A stretch of 6,782 nt of DNA from assembly GCA_024275775.1 (NCBI GenBank), contig JAJRYM010000125.1, forward strand, positions 1-6,782, in the 5' to 3' direction. A program made the translations under genes and the position numbers. Positions within the stretch are counted from its first letter, which is position 1; every line of letters begins with the position of its first letter. This DNA comes from Nitrospirota bacterium. GTDB taxonomy: Bacteria > Nitrospinota_A > UBA7883 > JACRGQ01. Positions 5,646-6,782 of this stretch are shown in pieces. The notes beneath the pieces were generated by a model, which ran no database searches, was not told the DNA's origin, and saw nothing but the letters and a program-made list of their open reading frames with translations.

Positions 5646-6782
5646 TCAGAATGTATACATTTGCAACGGTTTCGGTATCCACCACTTGTTCGGCCACCGG
5701 TAGCCTATACCGGTGGGATACACCTCTATGCCGTGCACCCGTTTTGTTACCGCCGGCAGAGATTCCGGAACGTAAAGAAAAACGTAAGGCTGTTCGTCGG
5801 CAAGTATTTCCTGAATCCGGAAATAGGCATTTTTGCGCTTTTCCCTATCGAAGGTATGCCTTCCCGTTCCAAGGAGGGCGTCCAGCTCTTCATTTTTATA
5901 GGAGATGAAATTAAACTCCGCTTCGCCCGTTTTGGACGAATGCCAGATATCGTACTGGTCGGGATCCGGGGAAAGAGACCATCCAAGTATCGTGGCGTCG
6001 AACTCTCTTTTATTGATGAATTCCTTGATGAAGGAAGCCCACTCTATAACCCTCAGTTTCACGTCTATCCCGATCGCTTTTAATCGTCTCTGAATAATTT
6101 CTCCGGCTTTTTTGCGCTGGTTGTTGCCCTGGTTCGTTACGATGGTAAAGGCCATTTTTTTGCCGCCTCTATCGAGTATCCCGTCGCCGTCGCTATCTTT
6201 CCAGCCGACTTCCGCCAATAGCGCCTTCGCTCTTTCGGGGTCGTATGTATATTTCTTCACGTTCGGATTATATGCCCATGTTCCCGGCTTGATGGGCCCC
6301 GTAGCCGGTTTGCCCAGCCCCAGCAGGGCGCCTTCGATGATTTCTTTTTTATCGATGGCGTAAGAGATTGCTCTTCTAACGCGCACGTCCTTGAAAAGCT
6401 CTTTTTTAAGGTTGAATCCGAGATAGGTGTAGCCGTTGCCGAGATAGCGGAAAGTCTGAAAATTTTCCCGGAAAAATTTCGTACCGGTCTGTTTTTTGTA
6501 CTGAATCGGCGTAAGCCCCATCATCCCGATGCCGCCGGCTTTCAGCTCCAGAAACTGCGTGGCGGTATCCGGAGTCACGCGGTAAACATAGCGCGTTATG
6601 TTCGGCTTCCCTTCGAAAAAGCCGGGGTCGGCTTCCAGGATTATCCGCTCCTGCGTTTTCCATTCCATGAACCTGTATGGCCCAAGCCCTACAGGTTTGC
6701 GCGTGAGCGCCGATTTGGTGATATCTTTTCCTTCCAGCAGATGTTTTGGCAGAACAACGAGGTTGCCCCACGAGCCGAGCGC
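5646..6782 (-). CDS. Family-5 extracellular solute-binding protein of a peptide/nickel-type ABC transporter, C-terminal part (5' end outside window)
   Basis: Proteins of this family (OppA/DppA/NikA-like) bind oligopeptides or other small ligands outside the cytoplasmic membrane and deliver them to an ABC permease. The frame is open through the window edge: the 38 residues before the ATG at 6668 read ...LVVLPKHLLEGKDI...KPVGLGPYRF, a conserved family segment. That ATG is therefore an internal methionine and the gene continues beyond 6782. The 378 visible residues cover most of an expected 500-550; the signal peptide and first lobe start are not seen. Typical motifs are GLGPYRF (32-38), FLELKAGGI, YLGFNL, DVRVRRAISYAIDKKEI, YDPERAKALLAEVGW, and a WSLSPDPDQYDIWHS segment in the ligand-binding region. 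A DSDGDG acidic loop (196-201) resembles a calcium-binding turn. No permease or ATPase gene follows; kdsB starts 40 nt downstream. The ligand cannot be inferred. Confidence 0.92.
   Translation of the reverse strand, partial: ALGSWGNLVVLPKHLLEGKDITKSALTRKPVGLGPYRFMEWKTQERIILEADPGFFEGKPNITRYVYRVTPDTATQFLELKAGGIGMMGLTPIQYKKQTGTKFFRENFQTFRYLGNGYTYLGFNLKKELFKDVRVRRAISYAIDKKEIIEGALLGLGKPATGPIKPGTWAYNPNVKKYTYDPERAKALLAEVGWKDSDGDGILDRGGKKMAFTIVTNQGNNQRKKAGEIIQRRLKAIGIDVKLRVIEWASFIKEFINKREFDATILGWSLSPDPDQYDIWHSSKTGEAEFNFISYKNEELDALLGTGRHTFDREKRKNAYFRIQEILADEQPYVFLYVPESLPAVTKRVHGIEVYPTGIGYRWPNKWWIPKPLQMYTF

Noticed and set aside
6666..6668. ATG at 6668 as the start of the solute-binding protein
   Set aside because: The frame stays open to the window edge and the upstream residues (LPKHLL, GLGPYRF) are conserved family sequence.
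6406..6771. A 121-residue minus-strand reading frame in the solute-binding protein region
   Set aside because: It is out of frame with the clear family-5 protein, rich in Arg, and has no recognisable motif; it is a shadow frame, not a frameshifted piece.

Overview
The window looks like an ordinary chromosomal segment of a Gram-negative bacterium that makes Kdo-containing lipopolysaccharide. Two Kdo-pathway enzymes (KdsA, KdsB) imply an outer membrane with a lipid A-Kdo core. Base composition is moderate, with short AT-rich spacers. I cannot assign a lineage from this sequence alone. A cysteine-type (metal-dependent) KdsA and the gene order kdsB-pyrG-kdsA fit Deltaproteobacteria-like, Nitrospina-like or Aquifex-like lineages better than enterics, but that is inference.

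Layout: bases 1-1778 carry two plus-strand genes, the 3' part of a mannose-1-phosphate guanylyltransferase gene (cut by the window start) and a complete hemB. A hairpin with A- and T-runs on its two sides (1792-1821) separates them from everything downstream, which is on the minus strand. Reading the minus strand from the right edge leftward, there is a family-5 solute-binding protein gene (its 5' end lies beyond base 6782), then kdsB, pyrG and kdsA packed with overlaps of 8 nt and 1 nt. An AT-rich spacer of 131 nt with an imperfect inverted repeat follows, then a small gene of unknown function that ends at the shared terminator.

How the genes fit together: KdsA makes Kdo-8-phosphate and PyrG makes CTP. 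KdsB uses CTP and Kdo to make CMP-Kdo, the activated sugar for lipid A glycosylation, so the overlapping trio supplies both substrates of its own final enzyme. The phosphatase (KdsC) and arabinose-5-phosphate isomerase (KdsD) of the pathway are not here. The guanylyltransferase supplies GDP-mannose, probably for surface polysaccharide. HemB belongs to tetrapyrrole synthesis and has no obvious functional link to its neighbours.

I found no mobile element, CRISPR array, RNA gene or clear novel system. The points most worth a second look are a mixed Cys/Asp/Cys metal site in HemB, a His in place of the usual Gln beside the PyrG glutaminase cysteine, the unrecognised 162-residue protein, and the start region of hemB, which has no Shine-Dalgarno sequence.
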